Shown here: piece by piece, positions 43,168 to 52,570 of the stretch
How the letters are laid out: the number at the start of each line of letters is the position of its first letter
Numbering within the stretch: position 1 is the stretch's first letter
Assembly (NCBI GenBank): GCA_015064855.1
Contig: SVRK01000001.1
Span: 202,196-266,195, forward strand
Reading direction: 5' to 3'
Length of the DNA: 64,000 nucleotides
Source of the DNA: Oscillospiraceae bacterium
GTDB lineage: Bacteria; Bacillota; Clostridia; Oscillospirales; CAG-272
Notes under the pieces: generated by a model
Database searches by the model: none
What the model saw: the letters and a program-made list of their open reading frames with translations, nothing else
What the model was told of the DNA's origin: nothing
Position numbers and translations under genes: made by a program

Positions 43168-44907
43168 TTAAAGACCACGCTTAACGTACTTAGTGTGAAG
43201 TACTTCATGAGCCTTGTGGCTGTTTGGTTCGCCAAAGTACTCATCATAAAGCATCTTAACTGCAGAGTTTTCATGTGATTTTCTCAAATCCATCTTCTTA
43301 TCTGCTGTATAAAGAACGCTTGCACGGAGAGCCTTAAGGTCAACGTTATTGCGAACAACTGCAGGTTGAGTTGGTTGTCCACCGCCGTTTACACAACCAC
43401 CTGGGCAAGCCATAACCTCGATGAAGTCATATGCTTCTTCACCGTTCTTTATAGCTGTGAGAAGCTTCTTAGCATTTGCTGTTCCGCTTACTACTGCTAC
43501 TCTAACAGTAACATCGCCAATCTTGTATGTAGCCTTCTTAATGCCTTCAGTTCCTCTTACGTCGTCAAATTCAAGCTTTTGAAGCTCTTTACCCTCAATA
43601 ACTTCAGCTGCTGTACGAAGAGCTGCCTCCATAACACCACCGGTAGCACCGAAGATAACGCCTGCGCCTGAACCAATGCCGAATGGATCGTCAAACTTTT
43701 CGTCCTTAAGAGCCTTAAAGTCGATACCAGCTTGTTGAATCATTCTGCCAAGCTCACGTGTTGTGATAGCAACGTCAACGTCAGGAACGCCTGCTGCATT
43801 TTGGAAGTCTCTCTTAACCTCAAATTTCTTTGCTGTACAAGGAATAGCTGATACAAATACGATATCCTTTGGATCAAGTCCAACCTTTTGTGCATAGTAT
43901 GTCTTATACATAGCGCCAAACATTTGTTGTGGGGACTTGCAGGATGAAATATTGTCAGTAAATTCTGGGAAGTAGTGCTCACAGTACTTAACCCATCCTG
44001 GTGAGCAGGATGTGATGAGTGGGAGATTCTTGCCTTCCTTAAATCTGCCAAGGAACTCTGTTGCCTCTTCCATAATTGTAAGGTCAGCAGTTAAGTTCAT
44101 ATCATATACGCCATCAAAGCCAAGAGCCTTCAAGGCTGCAACCATCTTGCCCTCAACGTCAGTACCAGGCTCATAGCCGAAGCATTCGCCAAGAGTAGCA
44201 CGAATAGATGGAGCTGCACAAATAGCAACGTGCTTTGTTGGGTCGGAGATAGCATCAAATACCTTTTGTGTGTCGTCTCTTTCGTAGATTGCACCAACTG
44301 GGCAAGCAACGATACATTGACCACAACCGATACATGAGGTTTGACCAAGCTTGAGCTCGAAAGCAGAAGCGATATGTGTATCAAAGCCACGGTCATTAGC
44401 GCCAATAACGCCAATGCCTTGCATATTCTTACAAGCTGCTACGCAACGACGGCAAAGGATACATTTTTCGTTATCTCTAACAACAGAAGCTGTTGAAAAG
44501 TCGATTGGGTATGCGTTGTTATTTCCTTGGAAATGATCTTCATCAACACCATATTCAAGGCAGAGCTTTTGAAGCTCGCAGCTTGTTGAACGAACGCATG
44601 TCAAGCATTTCTTTTTGTGAGCTGAAAGAACAAGCTCAAGGTTTGTCTTTCTAGCTTTTCTGATTGCAGGTGTGTTTGTTTGGATTTCCATACCCTCGTT
44701 AACTGGGTAAACACATGCTGCACAAAGGCCTCTTGCACCCTTTACTTCTACTAAGCAAAGACGGCAAGCACCGATTTCGTTAATATCTTTTAAATAGCAA
44801 AGTGTAGGAATATCAATTCCAGCATATCTTGCTGCCTCTAAAATGGTTGAATTAGCAGGAACTGAATATTCTTTATTGTTAATTTTAACATTTACCATAT
44901 TTTCCAT
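43168..44907 (-). CDS. hydA: [FeFe]-hydrogenase catalytic subunit, NADH-linked trimeric type
   Basis: Reduces protons to H2 with electrons from NADH and ferredoxin through HydB. I use the ATG at 44907 (579 aa), since the in-frame ATG at 44922 contains the ribosome binding site GGAGG. Domains in order: plant-type [2Fe-2S] (GACRLCLVEVKG), His/Cys cluster (HKKKCLTCVRSTSC), two [4Fe-4S] sites (CILCRRCVAAC; CIGCGQCIVACP), H-cluster domain and small-subunit tail (AHEVLHTKYVKRG). H-cluster motifs read TSCSPGW, IPCTAKKFE and EVMACPGGCVNGGGQP; the first has Ser after Cys and the second Ile where Met is usual. Last gene of the operon. Confidence 0.96.
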   Translation of the reverse strand: MENMVNVKINNKEYSVPANSTILEAARYAGIDIPTLCYLKDINEIGACRLCLVEVKGARGLCAACVYPVNEGMEIQTNTPAIRKARKTNLELVLSAHKKKCLTCVRSTSCELQKLCLEYGVDEDHFQGNNNAYPIDFSTASVVRDNEKCILCRRCVAACKNMQGIGVIGANDRGFDTHIASAFELKLGQTSCIGCGQCIVACPVGAIYERDDTQKVFDAISDPTKHVAICAAPSIRATLGECFGYEPGTDVEGKMVAALKALGFDGVYDMNLTADLTIMEEATEFLGRFKEGKNLPLITSCSPGWVKYCEHYFPEFTDNISSCKSPQQMFGAMYKTYYAQKVGLDPKDIVFVSAIPCTAKKFEVKRDFQNAAGVPDVDVAITTRELGRMIQQAGIDFKALKDEKFDDPFGIGSGAGVIFGATGGVMEAALRTAAEVIEGKELQKLEFDDVRGTEGIKKATYKIGDVTVRVAVVSGTANAKKLLTAIKNGEEAYDFIEVMACPGGCVNGGGQPTQPAVVRNNVDLKALRASVLYTADKKMDLRKSHENSAVKMLYDEYFGEPNSHKAHEVLHTKYVKRGL

Positions 44908-44921
44908 CTTTAGTTCCTCCA

Positions 44922-46832
44922 TTAACCTTTATAAATTGCATTGAATTTCTTACATGTTGGTAAGCAAGCACCACATTTTACACACTTAGAAGCGTCAATT
45001 TGCATTGATGCAAGCTTATGACCCTCAGCTACATAATCTGTTCTTGAGATAGCGTCTGCTGGGCATTGCTTTGCACACATACCACAACCGATACACTTAT
45101 CAAGATCAATCTTATATGTAAAGAGGTTCTTACATACGCCAGCTGGGCACTTCTTGTCAACAATGTGAGCGATATACTCGTCACGGAAGTTTGCAAGTGT
45201 TGAAAGAACTGGGTTTGGAGCTGTTTGTCCAAGACCACAGAGTGAAGCACTCTTGATGTAGTTAGCAAGCTCTTCGAGCTTATCAAGGTCTTCCATCTCG
45301 CCGTTACCTTCGGTAATCTTTGTAAGAATTTCAAGAAGTCTTACAGTACCAATACGACAAGGAGCACACTTACCACAGGACTCGTCAACTGTAAACTCAA
45401 GGAAGAACTTAGCAAGGTCAACCATACATGTGTCCTCGTCCATAACGATAAGACCACCTGAACCCATCATTGAGCCTTGAGCGATAAGGTTATCATAGTC
45501 GATTTCAACATCGTACTTAGAAGCTGGGATACATCCACCAGAAGGACCACCTGTTTGAGCAGCCTTGAACTTCTTACCGTTAGGAATGCCGCCACCGATT
45601 TCTTCAACTACTTCTCTAAGTGTTGTACCCATAGGAATTTCAACAAGACCAGTATTTGTGATCTTACCACCAAGAGCAAATACCTTTGTACCCTTGGACT
45701 TTTCTGTACCCATAGATTTGAACCAGTCAGCACCCTTGAGGATGATTTGTGGAATGTTTGCGTATGTTTCAACGTTGTTGATAATTGTTGGTTTGCCAAA
45801 TAGACCCTTAACAGCTGGGAATGGTGGACGTGGACGTGGTTCACCTCTGTTACCCTCGATAGATGTGAGAAGAGCCGTTTCCTCACCACATACGAAAGCA
45901 CCAGCACCAAGTCTGATTTGCATATCAAATTCGAAGTCTGTACCGAAAATGTTCTTTCCGAGCAAGCCCTCTTTTCTTGCTGAGTCAATAGCTGCTTGAA
46001 GTCTGTTTACAGCGATTGGGTACTCAGCACGAACGTAAACGTAACCTTGGTTAGCGCCGATAGCATAACCAGCGATTGCCATAGCCTCGATAAGTGCGTG
46101 TGGGTCGCCTTCAAGAATTGAACGGTCCATAAATGCACCTGGGTCGCCCTCGTCACCGTTACATACTACATATTTTTGACCCTTAGGTTGAGCAGCAGCG
46201 AACATCCACTTTCTACCAGTTGGGAATCCTCCGCCTCCTCTACCACGGATGCCAGACTCAAGAATTGTATTGATAACATCGTCCGGTGTCATTTCTGTTA
46301 CAACCTTTGCAAGTGCCATATAACCATTTGTACCAATGTACTCATTGATGCATTCTGGGTCAATAACACCACAGTTACGGAGTGCAACACGCTTTTGCTT
46401 CTTATAGAAAGCTGTTTCGTTAAGTGAAAGGATTTCGTCACCCTTTACAGTTTCGGAGTAAAGAAGGCTCTTTACTGGGTTACCGCCAACTAAGTGCTCC
46501 TTAACGATTGTTTCTGCATCCTTAATTTCGATTCTTGAATAGAATGTTCCTTCAGGATATACAATTACGATTGGACCGAGAGCGCAAAGACCAAAGCATC
46601 CTGTAAGTACAACCTGTACCTCGTCTTGAATGCCAGCCTCTTTAATAGCCTCTTCCATCTTAGCCTTGATTTGTACGCTCTTTGAGGATGTACAACCAGT
46701 ACCACCACAAATTAGAACGTGCTTTTTGATGTTTCCATCAGATACTTGTGCACCAGCACTGTGTTGACGGAAATTAATTTTTCCAGCATAAGCATCTCTT
46801 ATAGCTGTCAATTCTGCGATATTCTTAATCAT
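44922..46832 (-). CDS. hydB: NADH-binding hydrogenase subunit (NuoF-like HydB/HndC)
   Basis: Flavoprotein of 636 aa that links NADH to the hydrogenase. The N-terminal thioredoxin-like domain has a [2Fe-2S] site (GGTGCTSS; TGCFGLCALGP). The NuoF core holds the NADH/FMN region (GIRGRGGGGFPTGRKW, CNGDEGDPGAF, GAGAYVCGEETAL-like GAGAFVCGEETALL) and a [4Fe-4S] motif ESCGKCAPCR. The C terminus adds a two-cluster ferredoxin domain (CIGCGMCAKQCP; CVKCGACLPTC). This architecture is that of electron-bifurcating trimeric hydrogenases. The stop is next to the ribosome binding site of hydA. Confidence 0.96.
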   Translation of the reverse strand: MIKNIAELTAIRDAYAGKINFRQHSAGAQVSDGNIKKHVLICGGTGCTSSKSVQIKAKMEEAIKEAGIQDEVQVVLTGCFGLCALGPIVIVYPEGTFYSRIEIKDAETIVKEHLVGGNPVKSLLYSETVKGDEILSLNETAFYKKQKRVALRNCGVIDPECINEYIGTNGYMALAKVVTEMTPDDVINTILESGIRGRGGGGFPTGRKWMFAAAQPKGQKYVVCNGDEGDPGAFMDRSILEGDPHALIEAMAIAGYAIGANQGYVYVRAEYPIAVNRLQAAIDSARKEGLLGKNIFGTDFEFDMQIRLGAGAFVCGEETALLTSIEGNRGEPRPRPPFPAVKGLFGKPTIINNVETYANIPQIILKGADWFKSMGTEKSKGTKVFALGGKITNTGLVEIPMGTTLREVVEEIGGGIPNGKKFKAAQTGGPSGGCIPASKYDVEIDYDNLIAQGSMMGSGGLIVMDEDTCMVDLAKFFLEFTVDESCGKCAPCRIGTVRLLEILTKITEGNGEMEDLDKLEELANYIKSASLCGLGQTAPNPVLSTLANFRDEYIAHIVDKKCPAGVCKNLFTYKIDLDKCIGCGMCAKQCPADAISRTDYVAEGHKLASMQIDASKCVKCGACLPTCKKFNAIYKG

Positions 46833-46851
46833 CTTCTATTTCCGTCCTTTC

Positions 46852-47346
46852 TTAATTATATTTGTCAAGGATACCCTTGATCATGTCAGGTGTAAGTCTA
46901 CCATAAACCTCTTCGTTAACAGTAAGTACGGGAGCAAGACCGCACGCACCGATACAACGAGTAGCGTCTAGGCTGAATTTTCTGTCGTCTGAAATCTCGC
47001 CATTTTTGATACCGAGCAAGGATTCAAGCTTGTCCATAAGAAGACCAGCTCCTTTAACGTAGCAAGCAGTACCAAGACATACGGAAACTGCATACTCGCC
47101 TTTTGGGTTCAAAATGAATTGAGAGTAGAATGTTGCAACTCCGTAAACCTCGGAAAGTGGAACATCCATAGAAAGTGCAATATGCTTTTGAACTTCGATT
47201 GGCAAATATCCATAGATACCTTGTGCGCCTTGAAGAACAGGCATAAGTGCGCCCTTCTCACCTTTGTGCTTTGCAATGAGTTCGTCAAGCTTTGCAAGCT
47301 GCTCAGCTGTGCCATTGAAAGCAACGGTTGTCATTTTCTTTTTCAT
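46852..47346 (-). CDS. hydC: Hydrogenase NuoE-like [2Fe-2S] subunit
   Basis: Thioredoxin-fold ferredoxin of 164 aa, third subunit of the complex. Motifs are GALMPVLQGAQGIYGYLP and the [2Fe-2S] ligands in SVCLGTACYVKG and ATRCIGACGLAPV. AAAGGAG precedes the ATG. It lies 24 bases after mrp and 19 before hydB. Confidence 0.95.
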   Translation of the reverse strand: MKKKMTTVAFNGTAEQLAKLDELIAKHKGEKGALMPVLQGAQGIYGYLPIEVQKHIALSMDVPLSEVYGVATFYSQFILNPKGEYAVSVCLGTACYVKGAGLLMDKLESLLGIKNGEISDDRKFSLDATRCIGACGLAPVLTVNEEVYGRLTPDMIKGILDKYN

Positions 47347-47370
47347 AGGGGAACTCCTTTATGTAAAATA

Positions 47371-48195
47371 TTATTTTTTATCAAATTTATTTTCGATGGT
47401 TTCTACTGCTTTGTCAAGGAAATCATTTTCCATAAGCTCTATTATTCCCTTATCGCAAAGAGATGCGAGCTTACCATCCATTGGAAGATTGCCAAGTAGC
47501 TCGTAACCATACTTAGAAGCAACCTTGTTAATTTTTTCTTCGCCAAATATGTGAATTTTCTTTCCACAATCAGGGCAAATAATGTAGCTCATATTCTCTA
47601 CTATGCCGATGATTGGAATATTCATCATTTGTGCCATTTTTGTTGCCTTTTCAACTATCATTGAAACAAGGTCCTGTGGAGTTGTTACAACCACTATGCC
47701 ATCAATAGGCAATGATTGGAAAACTGTAAGTGGTACATCTCCTGTTCCCGGAGGCATATCAACAAACATATAGTCAACATCATTCCAAACACAATCTGTC
47801 CAGAATTGCTTAACTGTACCTGCAATTACAGGTCCACGCCATACAACTGGTCTTGTTTCATCCTCGAGCAAGAGGTTAACAGACATAATATCAATTCCTG
47901 TCTTTGAAGGAACAGGTAACAAATATTCGCCATTAGACATTGCTCTTTCCTTAATGCCGAAGTTCCTTGGAATTGAAGGACCTGTGATGTCAGCATCAAG
48001 AATTGCTGTTTTGTATCCTTTTCTCTGCATTAAAACAGCAAGCATTGAGGTAACAATTGATTTACCAACGCCACCCTTACCACTTACAACACCGATAACG
48101 TGTTTAACAGAGCTTAAAGGATTTAACTGTTCCTTTGGTATTCCTTCGGAACACTTTGAGGAGCAGTTTGCACAATCGTGCGAGCATTCTGCCAT
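47371..48195 (-). CDS. mrp: Mrp/NBP35-family Fe-S cluster carrier ATPase
   Basis: P-loop protein of 274 aa that binds and transfers [4Fe-4S] clusters. The deviant Walker A is SGKGGVGKS, followed by ILDADITGPSIPR, FVDMPPGTGDVPLTVFQ, and the cluster-bridging Cys pair in IICPDCGKKI. The N terminus has a Cys-rich stretch (CSHDCANCSSKC) like eukaryotic NBP35. It heads the hydC-hydB-hydA operon, so a dedicated role in loading hydrogenase clusters is likely but inferred. Confidence 0.94.
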   Translation of the reverse strand: MAECSHDCANCSSKCSEGIPKEQLNPLSSVKHVIGVVSGKGGVGKSIVTSMLAVLMQRKGYKTAILDADITGPSIPRNFGIKERAMSNGEYLLPVPSKTGIDIMSVNLLLEDETRPVVWRGPVIAGTVKQFWTDCVWNDVDYMFVDMPPGTGDVPLTVFQSLPIDGIVVVTTPQDLVSMIVEKATKMAQMMNIPIIGIVENMSYIICPDCGKKIHIFGEEKINKVASKYGYELLGNLPMDGKLASLCDKGIIELMENDFLDKAVETIENKFDKK

Positions 48196-48227
48196 ATATA
48201 TTCACTTCCTTATTTTATTTCGCAAAT

Positions 48228-48256
48228 ATTATACTACAAAGTTATAATAAATTCAA
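48228..48256 (-). promoter_or_regulatory. Promoter of the mrp-hydCBA operon
   Basis: Minus strand TTGAAT (48251-48256), 17-bp spacer, TATAAT (48228-48233). No clear Rex site was noticed. Confidence 0.75.
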
Positions 48257-48271
48257 GAGTTTTTACGATAA

Positions 48272-49948
48272 TTATAATTTTTCGTCAATATTTATAAAAA
48301 TTCTATTAATTTTATACGCTTTTTTAACCCTATCAAGGTCATTATAATCAACATAAACAAACTCATTCATTGACGGCAAAATCGTTGCAGCTCTTTTTAT
48401 GCCCTTTTTCTTTCTCGTTTGTGGATTTTTTTCAAGCTCATTTAGCATTTTTTTAATCAAAGCGGAGTGGATTTTTAAGCACTCAGGAAGCGTTCCCATT
48501 TTATTCGTAGAAAGTCGATCAAGCGCTAAATAATCACGCAGTTCTCTTCTATTAATATATAGTTGACTACCAAAATAGTCAAGTATCGCTTCGGTAAAAT
48601 TATCCAGCTTATTCTCCACCATATTGTCACTGCAAAAAAGTGCAAATTTCATCAAAGCATCAAAGACATTTCCAGCCTTTGAAAATATATACTCGCACGT
48701 CAATGGAAATCTTGACGAATTATATATTTTTTCGAAACAATCCTCGAAAATATGTAGCTTTTCCAAATCATTTTTCGACATCCATTCGGTAGAAATAACC
48801 TCATATGGTGGTTCTTTCGAATATTCACAAGCAAATCCATCAGGGTTTTCTCTCATATCAGCGCCGTGAAGAAGCTTCAAAAAGCCAAGCTGTAGCATAT
48901 GAGGTCTTAGCTTAACTGCTCTATTGAAGCCTTTTTTAAAGCTTTCTAGCGTTTCGTATGTCATACCGGCTATCAAGTCAATATGAACGTGAATGTTTTC
49001 TAAAGAAATAATTTCTTTGATAACATTCGAAAGCTTTTCAAGGTTAGTTTTTCTATTAATATGATTCAATGTTTCTTCATTAAAGCTCTGCAAGCCTATT
49101 TCAAATTGGAAGAGCCCCTTTGGTGCTTTTTTTAGTAGATCAAGCATGTTTTCATCAACGAGATTTCCTTCTATTTCGAAGTGAAAACAAACACTGGGTG
49201 GAATGTTTATGCCATAATTATCTATTATGAAATTAAAAATTTCGATTGCTCTTTTTTTATCCGCATTAAAGGTTCTATCAATAAATTTTACTGTTTGTGT
49301 ACCGCTATTTGCTAAAAGAAGTATTTTTCTTTTGCTCTCCTCAAGATTAAAAAATCTAACCCCGCCGCATCTTCCAGATAAGCAAAATGCACATCTAAAC
49401 GGACAACCTCTGCTCGTTTCCAAATACGTGATTCTACCATTTAAAGCATCAAGATATTCTTGCGTGTAAGGAAAAGGTGGGTCTTTTTTAGACACGTGTG
49501 TTGGCTTTATAACAAAATCTTTTCCATTTCTATATGAAAAGCCATCGATTTCTTCTACGTTTTTTCCACTTACAAAATCTGCAAAGGGCTCTTCTCCTTC
49601 ACCGGAAACGATATAATCTATAAAATCATATTTTAAAAAAATCTCTTCAAGATTATAGCTGACCTCAGGACCACCGAGCAATACCTTTTTATTTTTGCTT
49701 TTTTTAATCTCCTTTGCTAGTTGTAAAACCAAATTTACATTCCATATGTACGTGGAAAAACCTATCAAATCATAATCATAGGAGCTTATTTTTTCTAAAA
49801 TTTTATCAAATCCCTCATTAATTGTACATTCAAGAATACGACATTCAGTATTATCTAATTCCAACTGATCAATTGCTGATTTAATATACCAAGGAGCAAG
49901 CGAAGAGTGTATATATTTACTGTTGATTGCACACAAAAGAATTTTCAT
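48272..49948 (-). CDS. B12-binding-domain radical SAM protein (DUF4080 type)
   Basis: Protein of 558 aa. Residues 1-140 form a B12-binding-like fold (LLCAINSKYIHSSLAPWYI, IGFSTYIWN, LLGGPEVSYN, YIVSGEGEEPF). The radical SAM core follows with the cluster motif CPFRCAFC in ETSRGCPFRCAFCLSGRCGG. The remainder (about 350-558) matches the DUF4080 layout. The classic B12 His-containing DxHxxG motif is absent, so cobalamin binding is uncertain. The substrate is unknown. The gene is transcribed alone, convergent toward the mrp promoter region. Confidence 0.88.
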   Translation of the reverse strand: MKILLCAINSKYIHSSLAPWYIKSAIDQLELDNTECRILECTINEGFDKILEKISSYDYDLIGFSTYIWNVNLVLQLAKEIKKSKNKKVLLGGPEVSYNLEEIFLKYDFIDYIVSGEGEEPFADFVSGKNVEEIDGFSYRNGKDFVIKPTHVSKKDPPFPYTQEYLDALNGRITYLETSRGCPFRCAFCLSGRCGGVRFFNLEESKRKILLLANSGTQTVKFIDRTFNADKKRAIEIFNFIIDNYGINIPPSVCFHFEIEGNLVDENMLDLLKKAPKGLFQFEIGLQSFNEETLNHINRKTNLEKLSNVIKEIISLENIHVHIDLIAGMTYETLESFKKGFNRAVKLRPHMLQLGFLKLLHGADMRENPDGFACEYSKEPPYEVISTEWMSKNDLEKLHIFEDCFEKIYNSSRFPLTCEYIFSKAGNVFDALMKFALFCSDNMVENKLDNFTEAILDYFGSQLYINRRELRDYLALDRLSTNKMGTLPECLKIHSALIKKMLNELEKNPQTRKKKGIKRAATILPSMNEFVYVDYNDLDRVKKAYKINRIFINIDEKL

Positions 49949-49976
49949 TTTCTCCCTCCTCTTTTTCTTATTACAA

Positions 49977-50005
49977 ATTCTATCAAAAATAATTCATTTT
50001 GTCAA
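49977..50005 (-). promoter_or_regulatory. Promoter of the radical SAM gene
   Basis: Minus strand TTGACA (50000-50005), 17-bp spacer, TAGAAT (49977-49982). Confidence 0.78.
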
Positions 50006-50054
50006 ATATTATATATGAAAATGTAAATTAATCGAATATTATACATTAATACTA

Positions 50055-50083
50055 TTGACAAAATGCGACCCTTGTGCTACAAT
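50055..50083 (+). promoter_or_regulatory. Promoter of the exopolysaccharide control genes
   Basis: TTGACA at 50055-50060, 17-bp spacer, TACAAT at 50078-50083, with an extended TG motif. Confidence 0.8.
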
Positions 50084-50117
50084 AAACAAGGTAATTTTTA
50101 TATAAGGAGTATTAATT

Positions 50118-50867
50118 TTGTACAATTTCATTGATTTGCATTGTCATGCATTATGCGGAATAGACGATGGCGCAAGAAATCAAGAAGCAATGTTCAAAAT
50201 GCTTGATATCGCTTATTTAGACGGTATAAGAACTATTTGTTTTACTCCTCATTTTAAGATATACTGGTTCAAAAGTGATGAGGAAATTGCTAAATATTCA
50301 GAAAAAATCAACAAAAGCTTTGAAATTGCTTGCGATTACGTAAAGAATAAATATTCGGATATGGAGCTTTTGCTTGGAAACGAAATTATGTATTTTAACG
50401 ACATATTCGACTGCCTTTCTTTAAAAAAATGCAATTCTCTTGCAGGCTCTTCATATGTTCTTGTTGAATTTTCCCCGCATGCCGCTTACTACGATATTAA
50501 AATGGCTATCTCTAAATTTTTGAGAAAGGGATACCGACCTATAATTGCTCACGTTGAACGATATAGTGTGCTTACAAAGGATTTTTCTCTTTTGAAAGAA
50601 TTAAAAGAATTAGGTGCTTTTATTCAGATCAATTCAACATCCATTACAAAATTCAAGTTTGGAAAGCAAGCTCGCTTTATAAAAAGAGCCTTGCGTCAAA
50701 AGCTTGTCGATGTAGTTGCCACCGATTCACACAATGAAAATAGCTCTATTCCTTCCCTATCAAAAGCGCACCTCAAGGTGATGAAAAAACATGGCAAGGA
50801 ATATGCTAAAAAAATTTTTTACGACAATCAAAAAGATATCTTATATAACACGCACAAGGAGTTTTGA
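50118..50867 (+). CDS. cpsB: CpsB/YwqE-type tyrosine-protein phosphatase (PHP family)
   Basis: Manganese-dependent PHP phosphatase of 249 aa that dephosphorylates a bacterial tyrosine kinase. Metal-binding motifs: DLHCHALCGIDDGA at the N terminus, CFTPHF, NEIMYF, IAHVERY and ATDSHN. The start is TTG with TAAGGAG eight bases upstream. It opens a cluster whose third gene encodes the matching CpsD-like kinase. The kinase/phosphatase cycle usually sets polysaccharide chain length. Confidence 0.92.
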   Translation: MYNFIDLHCHALCGIDDGARNQEAMFKMLDIAYLDGIRTICFTPHFKIYWFKSDEEIAKYSEKINKSFEIACDYVKNKYSDMELLLGNEIMYFNDIFDCLSLKKCNSLAGSSYVLVEFSPHAAYYDIKMAISKFLRKGYRPIIAHVERYSVLTKDFSLLKELKELGAFIQINSTSITKFKFGKQARFIKRALRQKLVDVVATDSHNENSSIPSLSKAHLKVMKKHGKEYAKKIFYDNQKDILYNTHKEF

Positions 50868-50868
50868 A

Positions 50869-51801
50869 ATGAATTCAACAAACGAAACAAAGAAGAAATC
50901 AATTCGAGAAATCGATATTAGAGATCTAGGCAGATTTTTATTAGTAAGATCATGGATAATCGCTATTGCGGCAATTGTTTGCATTGCAGTGTCCTTGATT
51001 TTTACATTTAATATTACTCCCAAGTATTCTTCTTCATCCAGTATGATAGTAATTGCCGGTAAAGGCAATGCAAAAGACTCTTGGACCATTGGTCATGAAA
51101 TTGTACAAACAGCTCCACAAATTATTTCAGGTAATGAATTTTGTGAAAGCGTTGCTACGATGCTATCTCAATCTCAAGCCGATAATAGTGTTGTAGGTGG
51201 TAAAACTAACAATTTCGAGGCATTCTGTGAATTAACTAAGAACAAATCGGACCAATCATACATTTACGAAAACCTATTCTTCGTAGGATATGATGAAAAC
51301 GATACACCTATGTTTCAACCACAGTCAATAGGATATTACACCGGTTTTGCTTCTCAAAAAGACAATAAAAATTACATTTATAGTATTCTCAAATCATCTG
51401 TTAAAGTTCTAGTTGACGAAAATTCTCCAAACACATTAACGGTTATTGCAGAAACCACAAATCCTCAGCTTTCATACATAATTGCTAATGCAATCACTGT
51501 TAAATACAAGGAAAGAATTGCAAAAGACTACAATTTAAGCACCAATTCCGTTATTAACAGTACAAATATAACCTTGCATACCGATATTTACGATACCGGT
51601 CACATTTCCTCTCTTGACAATCCTACAAACCAAAACTACCTAAAAAATGCAGTTGTAGCAGCCTTTATCGCTATTGCAGTTTCTTGTGCTGTTTTAGTCG
51701 TTATATTTATTTTTGATGATAAGATCAAAACACCAGACGATATCGAAAAGCACCTTGAATTAAATATTTTGGGTACAATTCCTGATTTTGAAACAAAGTG
51801 A
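50869..51801 (+). CDS. Wzz/CpsC-type chain-length determinant, kinase modulator
   Basis: Membrane protein of 310 aa. The start is the ATG at 50869 with AAGGAG eight bases upstream, one base after the cpsB stop. Two transmembrane segments (RSWIIAIAAIVCIAVSLIF near residue 25; AAFIAIAVSCAVLVVIFIF near 270) flank an extracytoplasmic domain with a YSSSSSMIVIAGKG strand, as in polysaccharide co-polymerases of Gram-positives. The C-terminal cytoplasmic stub (DDKIKTPDDIEKHLELNILG) is the part that contacts the CpsD kinase. Confidence 0.9.
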   Translation: MNSTNETKKKSIREIDIRDLGRFLLVRSWIIAIAAIVCIAVSLIFTFNITPKYSSSSSMIVIAGKGNAKDSWTIGHEIVQTAPQIISGNEFCESVATMLSQSQADNSVVGGKTNNFEAFCELTKNKSDQSYIYENLFFVGYDENDTPMFQPQSIGYYTGFASQKDNKNYIYSILKSSVKVLVDENSPNTLTVIAETTNPQLSYIIANAITVKYKERIAKDYNLSTNSVINSTNITLHTDIYDTGHISSLDNPTNQNYLKNAVVAAFIAIAVSCAVLVVIFIFDDKIKTPDDIEKHLELNILGTIPDFETK

Positions 51802-51811
51802 GGTGTTATAG

Positions 51812-52558
51812 ATGAATTCAACATTTATTAATGAACTAAAAAAGCCCTCTCATTCTGTAACCGAGGCATTTAAATCTTTACGTACAAATTTTCTTTTCTG
51901 TGGTGATGAATATAAAACTATTCTTATTACCAGTTGTGTAAAGCATGAAGGCAAAAGCACTATATCCATCGAGCTTGCTAAATCATTGGCTATTGCAGAT
52001 AAGAAGGTGCTTCTAATCGATGCAGACTTAAGAAAATCTATGTATGCAAACTTCTATACAACCAATGAAAAGGAAGTTTACGGACTCAGTGAATATCTTT
52101 CCGGACAAGAAGCATACGAAAAAGTTCTCTATTCAACTCAATTTGAAAAGCTTGATTTAATTTTCGCCGGCGCAGTTCCACCTAATCCTGTTGAGCTTGT
52201 TAGTTCTAAAAAATTTGAAGAATTAATTCGTGATGCGCGCGAGAAATACGATTACGTCATAATTGACGCTGCTCCTTTAGGCGCAGTTATTGATGCCGCT
52301 GCCATTGGCGCGTTCTGTGATGGCGCTATTATGGTAATTGCAGCTAACGAAATCCACTGCCGCTTGGCACAAGATGTTAAATATCAGCTTGAAAAGAGCA
52401 ACTGCAAGGTTCTCGGTGCTATTTTAAATCGCGTTCCAATCAAGTCCGGCTCATATTACAGTAGCTATTATAGAAAATATTATGGTAGAAAATATGGTTC
52501 TTATGGTTATGGACAAATGGGCGATTATGGATATTACGGAGAGCCAAAGAAAAAATAA
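51812..52558 (+). CDS. cpsD: CpsD/CapB-type BY-kinase
   Basis: Bacterial tyrosine autokinase of 248 aa, cytoplasmic partner of the Wzz-like protein. N-terminal EAFKSLRTNFLF precedes Walker A (SCVKHEGKST), Walker A' is VLLIDADLRKS and Walker B VIIDAAPL. The C terminus is a Tyr-rich tail (SYYSSYYRKYYGRKYGS and on) with over a dozen Tyr, the autophosphorylation cluster. The Cys-Val-Lys-His start of Walker A is a slight deviation from the usual SxxPGEGKS. Confidence 0.94.
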   Translation: MNSTFINELKKPSHSVTEAFKSLRTNFLFCGDEYKTILITSCVKHEGKSTISIELAKSLAIADKKVLLIDADLRKSMYANFYTTNEKEVYGLSEYLSGQEAYEKVLYSTQFEKLDLIFAGAVPPNPVELVSSKKFEELIRDAREKYDYVIIDAAPLGAVIDAAAIGAFCDGAIMVIAANEIHCRLAQDVKYQLEKSNCKVLGAILNRVPIKSGSYYSSYYRKYYGRKYGSYGYGQMGDYGYYGEPKKK

Positions 52559-52570
52559 GGCATAATCACC

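Noticed and set aside
45565..45999. 144-codon plus-strand frame opposite hydB
   Set aside because: It is the reverse complement of the conserved NuoF core; Pro/Ser-rich composition reflects antisense Gly codons.
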